NCBI GenBank assembly: GCA_021325575.1
Contig: JAJPGW010000010.1
Coordinates: 186,001 to 250,000 of the forward strand
Reading direction: 5' to 3'
DNA length: 64,000 bases
Source: Gammaproteobacteria bacterium
GTDB lineage: Bacteria > Pseudomonadota > Gammaproteobacteria > DSM-16500
The position numbers and the translations under genes are program-made. This document shows positions 17,884 through 27,800 of the stretch, piece after piece (the stretch's first letter is position 1; each line of letters begins with the position of its first letter). The notes beneath the pieces are model-generated. The model had not been told where the DNA came from, did not search any database, and saw only the letters and a list, made by a program, of their open reading frames with translations.

Positions 17884-18571
17884 AAAAATTTTTCCATTAA
17901 GACAGGTGCGCAGTTTTGTGCGCCGCGATAGTCGCATGACCAAAGCGCAACGCCGCGCGTATGAAATGTTATGGCCGGCTGTCGGTCTTGAATTAAAAAA
18001 CGGTTTAGTGAATTTTTCGGATGTTTTTCAGCGGGAAAAACCCTGCATTCTGGAAATTGGTTTTGGTTCTGGTCAATCGCTCTTGGCGATGGCAAAAAAT
18101 CATGCGGAAGAAAATTTTATCGGCATCGAAACGCATTTGCCTGGCATTGGCGCTCTCATGCTTGGCATGCAATCGGAAAATTTAAAAAACATCCGGATTT
18201 TTTATGCGGATGCCGTTGAAGTATTGAATCAATGTATTCCGGATCAATCGCTCGATGTGATTCAAATTTTTTTTCCGGATCCTTGGCAAAAACGTCGTCA
18301 TCATAAAAGACGTTTGATTCAAGAAACATTTGTGAATTTGTTAGTAAAAAAATTAAAACAAAATGGCACACTGCATTTGGCAACTGATTGGGAAGATTAT
18401 GCTGTCTGGATGATGAAAGTATTGTCGGCCAATTCCTCACTGAAAAATCTGGCAGGCGAGGGGCAGTATTCCAATCGTTCGAGTCAGCGGCCGATCATCA
18501 CCAAATTCGAACAACGTGGCAAAGTTAGCGGCAGAGCCATCTGGGAGCTGCAATTTCAAAGAACAAGTTAA
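17876..18571 (+). CDS. trmB: tRNA (guanine46-N7)-methyltransferase
   Basis: A 231-residue SAM-dependent enzyme that methylates G46 in the variable loop of tRNA. The landmarks are VRSFVRRDSRMTKAQRRA at the N-terminus, the SAM site LEIGFGSGQSLL, and the TrmB signature FFPDPWQKRRHHKRRL. Length is usual. It overlaps pncB by eight bases. A T-rich gap with no strong terminator precedes the next gene. Confidence 0.93.
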   Translation: MGEKIFPLRQVRSFVRRDSRMTKAQRRAYEMLWPAVGLELKNGLVNFSDVFQREKPCILEIGFGSGQSLLAMAKNHAEENFIGIETHLPGIGALMLGMQSENLKNIRIFYADAVEVLNQCIPDQSLDVIQIFFPDPWQKRRHHKRRLIQETFVNLLVKKLKQNGTLHLATDWEDYAVWMMKVLSANSSLKNLAGEGQYSNRSSQRPIITKFEQRGKVSGRAIWELQFQRTS

Positions 18572-18639
18572 TGATTGAAAAATTTTTTCTAGCTCGTTAT
18601 CCTAGCTGATCTTTTTAGCCTTATGCACAGGAAGCAACA

Positions 18640-19281
18640 ATGAATAATAAAATTATAAAACTATTAATGGCAGCCGTTTCGCTAGCCGTGAGTTCGTCAG
18701 TTTTAGCAACTTCAGAAGGGGTTTATGTCGGTGGTCAATTTGGCCAGTCAACTTTGAATAACTCATCCAAACAAGTTCAAACGGGATTGGCTGATCCTGC
18801 AACTCAGCTTACTCAACCTTCCAATAGCGGTTTCGGTGGCAGAATTTATATTGGTTATCAATTTAATCAATATGGTGGTTTTGAGACGGGCTATACTTAC
18901 TTTTCACCTAGCACATATAATCCAGCCACCAGTATTCTTGCTGGAAAAGGTACAATTAATGCTGCTGCAGTTGATTTATTAGGAAAAGCGCAATATCCAA
19001 TCTCTAAAGTCGATATCTTTGTGAAAGGTGGTATTGCTGCTATTGGGCAAAAACAATCGGGCAGACTATATCCGATCACTGGGAACACTCAGGGTCGCTT
19101 TTTAGTTGTTCGCCCTAAAGTTGCTGTGGGTGTAAGTTATGATGTGACTCCGAATTGGGTTGCCGATGTTGAAGCAAGCCAAATCTTAAAGTTTGGAACC
19201 AGCGTGCCAGCTGCAACTTTATACGCACTCGGTATTTCCTACCACTGGGTCGACCTCTATTGCGGACAGTTTTTGTGCTAA
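18640..19281 (+). CDS. Outer-membrane beta-barrel protein
   Basis: A 213-residue protein with a Sec signal peptide (cleavage near VLA-TS, residue ~23) and a mature region of alternating polar/aromatic strands, starting VYVGGQFGQSTL and including GFGGRIYIGYQFNQYGGFETGYTYF, typical of small OmpA/OmpX-like barrels. There is no peptidoglycan-binding domain. It ends in a cysteine-containing tail (YCGQFLC) rather than the usual terminal Phe, which is unusual for BAM-dependent barrels. Strong start context (AGGAAGCAACA ATG). A weak 4-bp hairpin (AACC-TGCC-GGTT) with a T-run follows the stop and may end transcription. Function beyond the envelope is unknown. Confidence 0.75.
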   Translation: MNNKIIKLLMAAVSLAVSSSVLATSEGVYVGGQFGQSTLNNSSKQVQTGLADPATQLTQPSNSGFGGRIYIGYQFNQYGGFETGYTYFSPSTYNPATSILAGKGTINAAAVDLLGKAQYPISKVDIFVKGGIAAIGQKQSGRLYPITGNTQGRFLVVRPKVAVGVSYDVTPNWVADVEASQILKFGTSVPAATLYALGISYHWVDLYCGQFLC

Positions 19282-19316
19282 AAACCTGCCGGTTAAATTT
19301 TTTTAATCGTATTGGC

Positions 19317-19346
19317 TTGCAATCGAGTCTTTAAACTGTCTATAAT
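19317..19346 (+). promoter_or_regulatory. Promoter of the ankyrin gene
   Basis: A consensus -10 TATAAT (19341-19346) with a TTGCAA -35 (19317-19322, four of six matches) at 18-base spacing, ~40 bases before the ankyrin start codon. Confidence 0.55.
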
Positions 19347-19361
19347 TTAAGCAGTTTAAAG
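19329..19361. promoter_or_regulatory. Perfect 10-bp inverted repeat around the -10 box (candidate operator)
   Basis: CTTTAAACTG (19329-19338) and CAGTTTAAAG (19352-19361) are exact inverted repeats with 13 bases between them; the intervening bases contain the TATAAT of the ankyrin promoter. Position and symmetry fit a repressor operator. If transcription starts at about 19353, the RNA would carry only the right half, so an RNA hairpin is less likely. Confidence 0.5.
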
Positions 19362-19384
19362 ACATTAAAAAACGAGACAAGTCG

Positions 19385-20782
19385 ATGACCTCCACACGCT
19401 TAATAGACGCCATTGTTGGAATGCAGCGAGCAAAAGTACCTCAAGATGCAATAAAAACAACACTCGAAGCTGCAAAAAAACAAACAAGTAACATCAATCA
19501 AAGAGATTTGTTCGGCAATACGGCATTAATTTACGCAGTGATGACGCAAAACCCGATTGCCACAGAGTATTTATCATCCGATTTAAATTGCGATTTTTTT
19601 ATAACAAATAATGCGGGTAGAAATGCCCTTTCCTATGCTGGTGATGCCAAAATAGGTCATACAAAAATTTTTAGAGCCGTTTTAAATGGCGCGCATCGAC
19701 AATATGAGCTTGGAAAAGTTGATAAAATCAAATATAGAAAAATGGCTGCTGATCATTTACTGAATGCAATTTACAACGGATGTTGGGAATTTGTAAAAGC
19801 TTGCTTCGCCGATCAAACAATCCTTGATACTTTACAATTCGACAGTCACCAGCTGTTAAGATGCTTAATCGATACTTTTTCACATCATGAATTAATTGAA
19901 AAATTGAATGGCGATGATTCATTAAAAAATCTTCTTAAACGATTCAAATTTATTCTTGAAAAATTGAAAGTGGCAAACCATCCGCCTAAATTTTCGCTTC
20001 GAGAATTAAATGATGCATTTTCTTGTCATGTTAGATTAGCCGCTTATTTTTTTGAAAATTTAGTTTTTGCTGAAGATCCCAATAAAAAATTATTAAGTAA
20101 TCCGCGATATTTACCCATTCTTGAGTGTCTCGTCAGGAAAAAAAATTGGGAAGCGGTTGATCGTATGCTTTTACACGGCGCGAGTTTCAATGATGATGGA
20201 TTGGGAGTGCCGAATCATTCACCTCTATTGTTAGAGATGGCCGCAATGGGCAAGATCAATCAAGTCAAAAAATTAATAAAACGCGGCGCAGAGTGCGCAT
20301 TTGATAGTAAACATTATTCTATTTTGACAGCAGTGAAAGCAACTGGAAAACTGGCGAAAGAAAACGCCGATATTGCCGGCAAAATTCGCGTGCGAAAATA
20401 TGCGGAAGCGGTGCTTGCTGCCCGAACTTCGAATGAAAATGCATTAGAAACCGCCTGCAAGGACATGTGGTATGAAGATAAAGTCGATTTATTGCGGTTA
20501 TTTCCCGGAAATAAATTAGTTTTAAAAGTGCTTGATCCTTACATCGATCCGCATACTCGCCGCCCATTTGAACCCGTTATTTTCTATGCTGAGTCAAAGC
20601 CATTGTATCCGACATTGCAAGAGGGATTTCATGTGGATGCGGTTCTAAAAAAATATATTGATTTTGTTCGGTTGGAGCGCGCATTTTTTTCAGGAGCCAA
20701 CAAAGAAAAACCAGTTGATGCAAAATTACATCAGTGTGTTACCCCATTGAAATCGTTTGGCAATTCCGCAAAGTTGTCCTGA
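19385..20782 (+). CDS. Ankyrin-repeat protein, candidate secreted effector
   Basis: A 465-residue protein with no signal peptide or membrane segment. Ankyrin-type units are visible at residues ~38-75 (DLFGNTALIYAVMTQNPIAT then GRNALSYA) and ~255-310 (AVDRMLLHGASFNDDG then SPLLLEMAAMGKINQVKKLI). The region between is helical and not recognisable. Ankyrin proteins without a Sec signal in Legionella and Coxiella are frequently Dot/Icm substrates, so export to a host is a reasonable inference, not shown. It stands alone with its own promoter and palindrome and is followed by a repeat. Confidence 0.7.
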   Translation: MTSTRLIDAIVGMQRAKVPQDAIKTTLEAAKKQTSNINQRDLFGNTALIYAVMTQNPIATEYLSSDLNCDFFITNNAGRNALSYAGDAKIGHTKIFRAVLNGAHRQYELGKVDKIKYRKMAADHLLNAIYNGCWEFVKACFADQTILDTLQFDSHQLLRCLIDTFSHHELIEKLNGDDSLKNLLKRFKFILEKLKVANHPPKFSLRELNDAFSCHVRLAAYFFENLVFAEDPNKKLLSNPRYLPILECLVRKKNWEAVDRMLLHGASFNDDGLGVPNHSPLLLEMAAMGKINQVKKLIKRGAECAFDSKHYSILTAVKATGKLAKENADIAGKIRVRKYAEAVLAARTSNENALETACKDMWYEDKVDLLRLFPGNKLVLKVLDPYIDPHTRRPFEPVIFYAESKPLYPTLQEGFHVDAVLKKYIDFVRLERAFFSGANKEKPVDAKLHQCVTPLKSFGNSAKLS

Positions 20783-20792
20783 GCGCGCAGCT

Positions 20793-20875
20793 CGTCATTG
20801 CGAGGAGCGTTTTTTGCGACGAAGCAATCTTTTTGAGATTGCTTCGCCCTCGCTACGCGAGGACTCGCAATGACG
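20793..20875. repeat. Cloverleaf-type palindromic repeat, copy 4
   Basis: Conserved outer and central stems. The left arm is of the GAGCGTTTTTTGCGAC type; the right arm is a strong self-hairpin (CCTCG / CGAGG). Lies between convergent ankyrin and hemW genes. Confidence 0.9.
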
Positions 20876-20897
20876 AGTTATGCGCTGCCAACAGACT

Positions 20898-22052
20898 CTA
20901 GGAAAATAAAAAAATCTCAACCAGATCATTCAAAAATTTTTTGCCTAATTCCGTCGGCTGTAAAATTTCATTATTTTCATGCAATAATTTTTTATCTCGT
21001 GCCTTTTTCAACTGAGGATTAATTTCCTCAATCGATAATCCTGTCCTTTCTGAAAATAAATTGTTAGGAACCCCGCGCGTCAATCGCAATGCATTTAACA
21101 TAAATTCAAAAATGGCATCGCGCTCTGAAATGATTTTCTGACTAGAAATAAATGGTTTTTCAGGATCCAGATAATCTTTTGGCTGACGCATTTTAGCAGT
21201 GCGAATAATTTTTTGATTTTCAACGTCCGTTAATTTGCTATGTGCGCCTGCACCAATTCCCAAATAATCACCAAATTCCCAATAATTGACATTGTGCACA
21301 CATTCTTTTCCAGGCAATGAATAAGCCGAAACTTCATATTGCTGCAAACCCTGTGCTGAAATAATTTTTTTCCCATTTTCCTGAATATCCCATAGCGATT
21401 CATCTTCAGGAAGTGTTGGCGGATGACGATAAAAAACGGTATTAGGTTCAATCGTTAATTGATACCATGAAAGATGCGGCGTTTTCCAGGCGAGTGCATC
21501 CTGCAAATCCTCTGCAGCCTCTTCCAGACTTTGTCCGGGCAAGCCGTGCATTAAATCCAGATTCATATTTTCAAAACCACACTGTTGAGCGGTATCAATC
21601 GCACGCAAGGCATGCTCGCGATCGTGAATTCGGCCTAATGTTTGTAACTTTTCATTTTGCAGACTTTGAATGCCGAGTGATAGGCGGTTCACACCCGCTT
21701 TTCTGAATCCCCCAAAACGAGCTTCGTCCACGGTGCCGGGATTGGCTTCCAGCGTGATTTCGATATCAGGGCCGATGTTTAGGACATTGTTGACCCCGAC
21801 CAAGATTTTTTCGACTGCATCGGGTGAAAATAAGCTGGGTGTACCCCCGCCAAAAAAAATACTAATCAATCGCCGTCCCCAAATAAGCGGTAAATTTTCC
21901 GCTAAATCTTCCAATAAAGCAGCCACATACAGATCTTCGGGCACCGATTGCCTAGCCTCATGCGAGTTAAAATCGCAATAGGGGCATTTTCTGACGCACC
22001 AGGGAATATGAATATAGAGGCTTAAAGGTATGGGGGTTTCGAATTTTTGCAT
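20898..22052 (-). CDS. hemW: Radical SAM heme chaperone HemW
   Basis: A 384-residue radical SAM protein of the HemN/HemW family. The 4Fe-4S motif CVRKCPYC lies near residues 18-25, right after SLYIHIPW, as in HemW; true coproporphyrinogen oxidase HemN has a longer N-terminus. GGGTPSLF and the C-terminal wing DAIFEFMLNALRLTRGV (HemN C domain) are present. HemW binds heme and inserts it into respiratory proteins. The gene is divergent from mdh, with ~63 bases between start codons. Confidence 0.9.
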   Translation of the reverse strand: MQKFETPIPLSLYIHIPWCVRKCPYCDFNSHEARQSVPEDLYVAALLEDLAENLPLIWGRRLISIFFGGGTPSLFSPDAVEKILVGVNNVLNIGPDIEITLEANPGTVDEARFGGFRKAGVNRLSLGIQSLQNEKLQTLGRIHDREHALRAIDTAQQCGFENMNLDLMHGLPGQSLEEAAEDLQDALAWKTPHLSWYQLTIEPNTVFYRHPPTLPEDESLWDIQENGKKIISAQGLQQYEVSAYSLPGKECVHNVNYWEFGDYLGIGAGAHSKLTDVENQKIIRTAKMRQPKDYLDPEKPFISSQKIISERDAIFEFMLNALRLTRGVPNNLFSERTGLSIEEINPQLKKARDKKLLHENNEILQPTELGKKFLNDLVEIFLFS

Positions 22053-22115
22053 GCGCGCATTTTAACTCATTCTGTTTCGAGTTAGAATAACGCCTCTCAA
22101 TAAAGGAGTGTCATA

Positions 22116-23102
22116 ATGAAAAAACGCGTCAAAGTTGCCATTACCGGCGCTGCTGGTCAAATTGGTTATGCATTAGTATTCAGAGTCGCATCCGGACAAA
22201 TGCTCGGTCCCGATACCGAAATTGATCTGCAACTATTAGAACTGGAACCTGCGTTACCCTCATTACGCGGTGTTGCCATGGAATTGGAAGATTGCGCATT
22301 CCCTTTATTAAAAAATATTACCTGCACGTCCAATGTCAATGAAGCCATGAAAGATGTGAATTGGGCCATGTTAGTGGGTGCTGTTCCCAGAAAAGATGGC
22401 ATGGAACGCGCCGATCTTTTAAAAATTAACGGCAAAATTTTTACGACCCAAGGCCGTGCCATCAATGACAATGCCGCAGATGACGTGCGCGTCTTAGTTG
22501 TCGGCAATCCCTGCAACACCAATTGTTTGATTGCGATGAATAACGCCGAAGATGTTCCAAACGATCGTTTTTATGCAATGACCATGTTAGATGAATTACG
22601 CGCACGTGCACAATTAGCGAAAAAAGCAAATGTCGATGTGGTTAACGTCACCCAAATGGCAATCTGGGGAAATCATTCCGCGACTCAATATCCGGATTTT
22701 TATCACGCCAAAATTAACGGCAAACCCGCAACGGATGTCATTACTGATTTGAATTGGCTGCAAAATGATTTTATTACCATCGTGCAAAAACGCGGTGCCG
22801 AAGTAATCAAAGTTCGTGGAGCATCGTCTGCCGCTTCAGCCGCCAATGCTGCATTGACCACCGTCTATCAATTAGCGCATGAAACTCCACAAGGCGAATT
22901 ATTCTCAGTTGCACGCTGTTCGCAAGGCGAATATGGAATTGACGAAGGATTAATTTTCTCTTTCCCATGCCGAACTGAAGGCGGAAAATTAAAAGTCATT
23001 CAAGGTCTAACGCAAAACGATTTTGGCAAAGAAAAAATTCGAATTACGTTAGATGAATTACGCAAAGAACGAGATGCAGTACAGGAATTAGAATTAATTT
23101 AG
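22116..23102 (+). CDS. mdh: Malate dehydrogenase
   Basis: A 328-residue NAD-dependent malate dehydrogenase, which interconverts malate and oxaloacetate in the TCA cycle. It carries the Rossmann motif [12 protein letters not shown], the specificity loop with [14 protein letters not shown], and the active-site histidine region [12 protein letters not shown]. It is the cytosolic-type (animal cytoplasm/Coxiella-like) MDH, not the shorter E. coli form. Preceded by AAAGGAG seven to eight bases from ATG. A palindromic element follows. Confidence 0.94.
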   Translation: MKKRVKVAITGAAGQIGYALVFRVASGQMLGPDTEIDLQLLELEPALPSLRGVAMELEDCAFPLLKNITCTSNVNEAMKDVNWAMLVGAVPRKDGMERADLLKINGKIFTTQGRAINDNAADDVRVLVVGNPCNTNCLIAMNNAEDVPNDRFYAMTMLDELRARAQLAKKANVDVVNVTQMAIWGNHSATQYPDFYHAKINGKPATDVITDLNWLQNDFITIVQKRGAEVIKVRGASSAASAANAALTTVYQLAHETPQGELFSVARCSQGEYGIDEGLIFSFPCRTEGGKLKVIQGLTQNDFGKEKIRITLDELRKERDAVQELELI

Positions 23103-23136
23103 TCTCAACTCATTGAAAACGTAAACAACTCTCCGA

Positions 23137-23314
23137 GCAGTTTCCGTGAGGCTGCGTCGGTTTGCTTCAGGAGCGATTGCGTTTCATGGATGAAATGCTC
23201 GAGTACATGGACGTACGCTCCCCGAGCGAGTGAAGCAAGCCGACGCAGCCTCGCGGAAACTGCGAGGCACGACCGCATTTCATGGATGAAATGCTAAAGT
23301 ACACGGAGGTACGC
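23137..23314. repeat. Long-arm hairpin with conserved head, plus second head copy
   Basis: Arms 23137-23169 and 23231-23263 are 33 nt each and pair at 31 positions. The loop carries a 44-nt head (23175-23218) containing TTTCATGGATGAAATGC and a GTAC-N6-GTAC unit. A second copy of the head without the arms follows at 23271-23314. The same head recurs at 63490-63533 inside different arms. Occupies almost all of the mdh-ZIP intergenic gap; no gene is visible here. Confidence 0.85.
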
Positions 23315-23320
23315 GGCACA

Positions 23321-24082
23321 TTAAGTCCACAATACAACTAATCCCATCAATCCTAATCCCAGCAGCAAGCAGAAAAATTCCACCATCCCTTCCGCCTCAT
23401 GCATACGTTGATGATGATGAATATGATGCAAAGTCGACATATATAAAAATGTCCCCGCCGCAAACGCATTAAATCCCGCTGCAATTAATTGCGCTTCTTT
23501 AAATTGTAAAAAAGAAGTAATCACCGTACCGAGCAAAATACCAATCGGCGTCATCACAGAAAAAATACCAACGAGCCAATATAAACTTTTGGTCGACAAA
23601 TGATTGCCACGACAAAGTATAATACTTAATGCAAAACTTTCTGATCCCTTATGCACAAAAATCGCAAGAAAAATAATCATCGCCGTTGCAAGCGCAGTAT
23701 TAACCCCTAAAGCCGCACCTTCAATCAGTGAATGAATAATTAATGTAACAGCAGCCAAATAGGGTATCGTCAATTCATGATGATGCTCTGAATTCATGGT
23801 AAGACGTTCTAAAAAAAGTAACAGCACAAAACCGGCTGCGCAAAATAATTCAGCTAAGGGATAAGTGTAATGACCCAGCGCCTCCTGAAAAGCTGCATTG
23901 GCATCTGGCAACATATGAAATAATGCTGCTCCTAAAAAAATGCCACTGGCAAACGCATCACCCAAATCCATAAATCGGTGATCCGTTACCCGAGTTCGTG
24001 CTTTGATAGGATAAATGACTGCAAGGATGGCAGTGATGAGTAGTAATAAGGCGGCCAGTAATTTATAAATTAGTAATGACAC
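23321..24082 (-). CDS. ZIP-family divalent metal transporter
   Basis: A 253-residue inner-membrane protein with about eight hydrophobic segments. The ZIP hallmarks are present: LFHMLPDA near TM2, the metal-site motif IIHSLIEGAALG in the fourth segment, and HKGSESFALS in the fifth. A His-rich loop (STLHHIHHHQRMH) precedes the last segment. Such proteins import Zn2+ or other divalent metals. It is divergent from the site-2-type protease gene, with ~100 bases between the starts. Exact metal not deducible. Confidence 0.85.
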   Translation of the reverse strand: MSLLIYKLLAALLLLITAILAVIYPIKARTRVTDHRFMDLGDAFASGIFLGAALFHMLPDANAAFQEALGHYTYPLAELFCAAGFVLLLFLERLTMNSEHHHELTIPYLAAVTLIIHSLIEGAALGVNTALATAMIIFLAIFVHKGSESFALSIILCRGNHLSTKSLYWLVGIFSVMTPIGILLGTVITSFLQFKEAQLIAAGFNAFAAGTFLYMSTLHHIHHHQRMHEAEGMVEFFCLLLGLGLMGLVVLWT

Positions 24083-24138
24083 AATTGTTCTACCATTTTT
24101 AGGGTCATCTATAGTAATAATTAATAAGCAGATTGGCT

Positions 24139-24177
24139 AGAGAATCTCTTTAAGAATAATAATAATTCTCTTATACT
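24139..24177 (+). promoter_or_regulatory. Dyad symmetries and -10 box before the site-2-type protease
   Basis: Two palindromes lie between the divergent starts: AGAGAATCTCT (24139-24149) and AGAAT-N7-ATTCT (24153-24169, spaced by AATAATA). A -10-like TATACT (24172-24177) follows. The second dyad overlaps the -35 position, which would suit a metalloregulator, but it does not match a specific Fur or Zur consensus well. Confidence 0.35.
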
Positions 24178-24183
24178 GCCAAA

Positions 24184-24837
24184 ATGGATATTACACCGAT
24201 TCAAAAACTCGCCATCTGGGCGATACCCATTTTGTTTGCAATCACAGTGCACGAAGTTGCGCACGGCTGGGTCGCGTCCAAATTTGGTGATCAATCGGCG
24301 CGTCTTGCTGGCCGATTGACTTTAAATCCTGCTAAACACATTGATCTCGTAGGAACGATATTAGTCCCTGCGCTGTTACTGTTATTCAGTAATTTTATAT
24401 TTGGTTGGGCAAAGCCAGTTCCAGTCGATGCTCGTAATCTCAAAAATCCACGTCTAGACATGGCGATTGTCGCCGCAGCCGGCCCTGTTGCTAATTTATT
24501 GATGGCATTATTCTGGGCGGGTATTGCTAAGCTCGGATATACCTATCTATCGGATAATGGCTGGTTCGGCGTGCCATTACTGTATATGGGTGAAGCGGGC
24601 ATCATGATCAATGTGGTCTTGGCTGTCTTAAATTGTTTGCCGGTTCCCCCTCTGGACGGTGCTCGCGTTTTGTACAATATCCTACCAGGACGATATGCTT
24701 GGTATTTGTACCGTTTAGAGCCTTATGGCTTTATTTTGCTAGTGTTATTGATGATCACTGGTCTTTTATCATTCATTATTGGCCCTTTTATCTATTATCT
24801 CATCCACGGCATTACTTATCTTTTTGGTCTGACATAA
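24184..24837 (+). CDS. Site-2-type membrane metalloprotease (M50 family)
   Basis: A 217-residue polytopic protein with the zinc motif HEVAH in ITVHEVAHGWVASKFGD at about residue 20 and the second motif NCLPVPPLDGARVL near 155 (N-x-x-P-x-P-x-LDG), which gives the third metal ligand. It belongs to the short, PDZ-less M50 group found in many bacteria and is not the RseP type. Such proteases cut within membranes; the substrate is unknown. There is no recognisable ribosome site before ATG, and the TATACT box ends six bases upstream, so the transcript may be leaderless. Confidence 0.85.
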   Translation: MDITPIQKLAIWAIPILFAITVHEVAHGWVASKFGDQSARLAGRLTLNPAKHIDLVGTILVPALLLLFSNFIFGWAKPVPVDARNLKNPRLDMAIVAAAGPVANLLMALFWAGIAKLGYTYLSDNGWFGVPLLYMGEAGIMINVVLAVLNCLPVPPLDGARVLYNILPGRYAWYLYRLEPYGFILLVLLMITGLLSFIIGPFIYYLIHGITYLFGLT

Positions 24838-24874
24838 GAGTTATAATAAATAGATCAGACAAAGGGATACAGTT

Positions 24875-27800
24875 ATGTCGACCCTTTTTAGAAAATTACC
24901 AAGTCTGACGCTCTTTTTTTTCGGACTGATTGTGATCACGGGATGGATTATCAAATTCACTCCGTTTGTGCAATTTGATTCGGATTTTTCCCCTGTTACA
25001 TTTAATAGCGGGCTATGTTTTATTATTACGGGTGTCACTTTATATTTATATTCCCATTCACTATTTAAGACCTTACAAATACTGTTAGGTGGAGTACTTG
25101 CACTCTTTGTATCCCTATCCATTATTGAAAATATTTTTAATATCAATTTAGGGATAGATGAGTTTTTTGTGCAATCCTGGTTGAAATTCTATAAGGAAAC
25201 GCCGGGGCGCATGGCATTAAATACCTCGATAACATTTTTCATCACTGGGATCTTGTTTGTGTTATTGCAATATACTCAAAATAGAAAAATTGCGATTGTA
25301 GTCGAGATTTTAATTTATAGCATTTTATTGATTGGTTTGATTGGTCTCACGGGTTATTTATTTGAGGCAGAATTACTTTACAGTTGGTCCAATTATACAT
25401 TGATGTCGCTGCCTTCAGCGATTTGCTTTGTGCTCTTAGCGCTGGGATTGTGGTACAGCTGGCGGAATGATCCTCATTCCATAGCGTGGTATCAAGGCCA
25501 CGAAGATTTAAAAATTATTTTATTAACGAGTGAAATCATATTTTCACTCGCGCTTATCGTTGGATTAACCAGTTACTTAAGCGCACTTGAAATTCAAACA
25601 TTTAAAAATAAATTAAATCTGCTAAAAATTGTTCCCTTTGTTATTGCAGCATTAGGTTTGGGTGCTTTGTTATTACGAGTAGGGGTGATGCCTCTAATTC
25701 GTGGATTAATCACGACCGAAGAAAAATTATTAAAATTAAATGAAAAATTGCAGGAAACACAAGAACGTTATGATTTAGCAATGTATGGTAGCCAAGTGGG
25801 TTTGTGGGATTGGGTAGTAGGAACCGATGAGGTTTATTATTCGAGCTATTTTAAAAAAATGTTGGGCTATGAGGACCATGAGTGGCCCAATACTAAAACT
25901 ATGTTTGATAAAGTCTTACACCCGGACGATTATGAACGAGTCTATGATGCCGTTGCACAGCATATCGAAAAAAAAATTCCATTTAATATTGAATATCGGC
26001 TGTTAACGAAATCGGGAGTTTATCACTGGTATCAGGCTGTCGGTAAAGTTTTTTGGAATGAACTGGGAATTCCCGATCGAATGGCGGGCTCTTTGATTGA
26101 TGTGACCGAGCGCAAAAAAACGCAAAGTTTACAATCCGTGCAGTATCTTATTACGCGGTTATTGGCCGAGGCTAGCACAATACAGGAAGTTGCGCCCAAA
26201 TTAATCCGCACCATGTGTGAAGGTTTAAATTGGGACTGCGGATGCATGTGGATGATAAATTCGCAAAGTCAGAGGTTGAATTGCATGGGAATCTGGAGTA
26301 ATCCGACGCTAGATCTTTTGGAATTTATCAAGGTTACGACTAAACTCGAATTAAAGCCAGAGCAAGGGTTACCTGGAAAAGTTTGGACAAGTGGGAAATC
26401 GCATTATATTCATGAATTGCAAGAAGCAAAAGATTTCTCACGAAAAAAAGAAGCAGAAAATGTGGGATTGCATTCTGCTTTTTTATTGCCAATTCAATTC
26501 GGATTTAAAATGGTCGGGGTCATCGAATTTTATTCTCGGGAAAAACAATTTAATGATGAATTGATGTTGAAAATGATGGAATCCCTCGCTCCGCAAATTG
26601 CACAGTTCATTCAAAGAAAATCATTAGAAAATGAGTTACGTGATAGCGAAGCGCATAAATCAGCAATCCTAGCATCTGCTCCAGACAGTATTATCACAGT
26701 AGATGATCAGGGAAAAATAATGTCATGGAATCCGCAATCGGAGATCATGTTCGGTTTTGCGCCAAATGAATTAAATCAAAAATCCATCGATGAACTTGTA
26801 CCGGATTTATCAAATCAATTATCTGGAATAGAATACAAGGGACCGATTGAGCGCACCGCAATCCAAAAATTAGGAGATGAGTTAGCCGTTGAGTTGACGA
26901 TATCAGGCATGATAGTAAATGAAGAACATCGATATGTCATCATTATACGCGATATATCAGAACGCAAAAAAATTGAATCATTAAAAAATGAATTTGTTTC
27001 TGTAGTGAGTCATGAATTAAGAACACCATTAACGTCCATTCGTGGCTCGTTAGGATTAATATTGGGAGGGGCCGTTGGAGAATTCTCAGAAAAAATAAAA
27101 GATCTGCTTGAAATTGCCAATAACAATTGCGATCGCTTGTTGCTATTGATTAATGATATTTTAGACATCGAAAAAATTGAAGCCAATCGAATTACCATTG
27201 AATTTGAAACCATTGATTTAAACGAGTTACTGCGTCAGGCAATTAAAATCAACCAACCTTTTGCTGAAAAATATTCAGTGAAATTAGAATTACAAGAAAA
27301 GGCCCGAGGGGTTAAAGTCAGTGGAGATCCTGAGCGATTGATGCAGGTCATTACGAATTTGATTTCAAATGCGGTAAAATTTTCACCGCCACGTGAGCGG
27401 GTAATGATTGTGATCAGTACTCGAGAAAAACAAGCACAAGTCAGCGTGCATGATAATGGTGAAGGGATACCAGAAGAATTCCAATCTCGCGTTTTCCAGA
27501 AATTTTCTCAGGCGGATACCTCGAGTTCCCGGGCGAAAGGGGGTACAGGATTGGGATTAAGTATTACAAAAGCCATCATCGAAAAATTAGGCGGTACAAT
27601 ACATTTTGAAAGCAATAAAAATAGTGGCACGACCTTCTATTTCGATTTGCCATTATGGCAGGGCGAATCAAAAGTCTTTCCAGTCGATGAAAAATTAACA
27701 GAAAATATTTTGCATCAGAAAAAATTACTCATTTGCGAAGATGATGTTAGCCAGGCAGAGTATCTGCAATCCTTGCTGGAGTCGGCAAATTATTCTGTCC

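Noticed and set aside
20793-20875. tRNA gene suggested by the cloverleaf shape of the repeats
   Set aside because: No anticodon arm, T-loop or CCA-like acceptor end; the sequence is conserved in stems unlike any tRNA.
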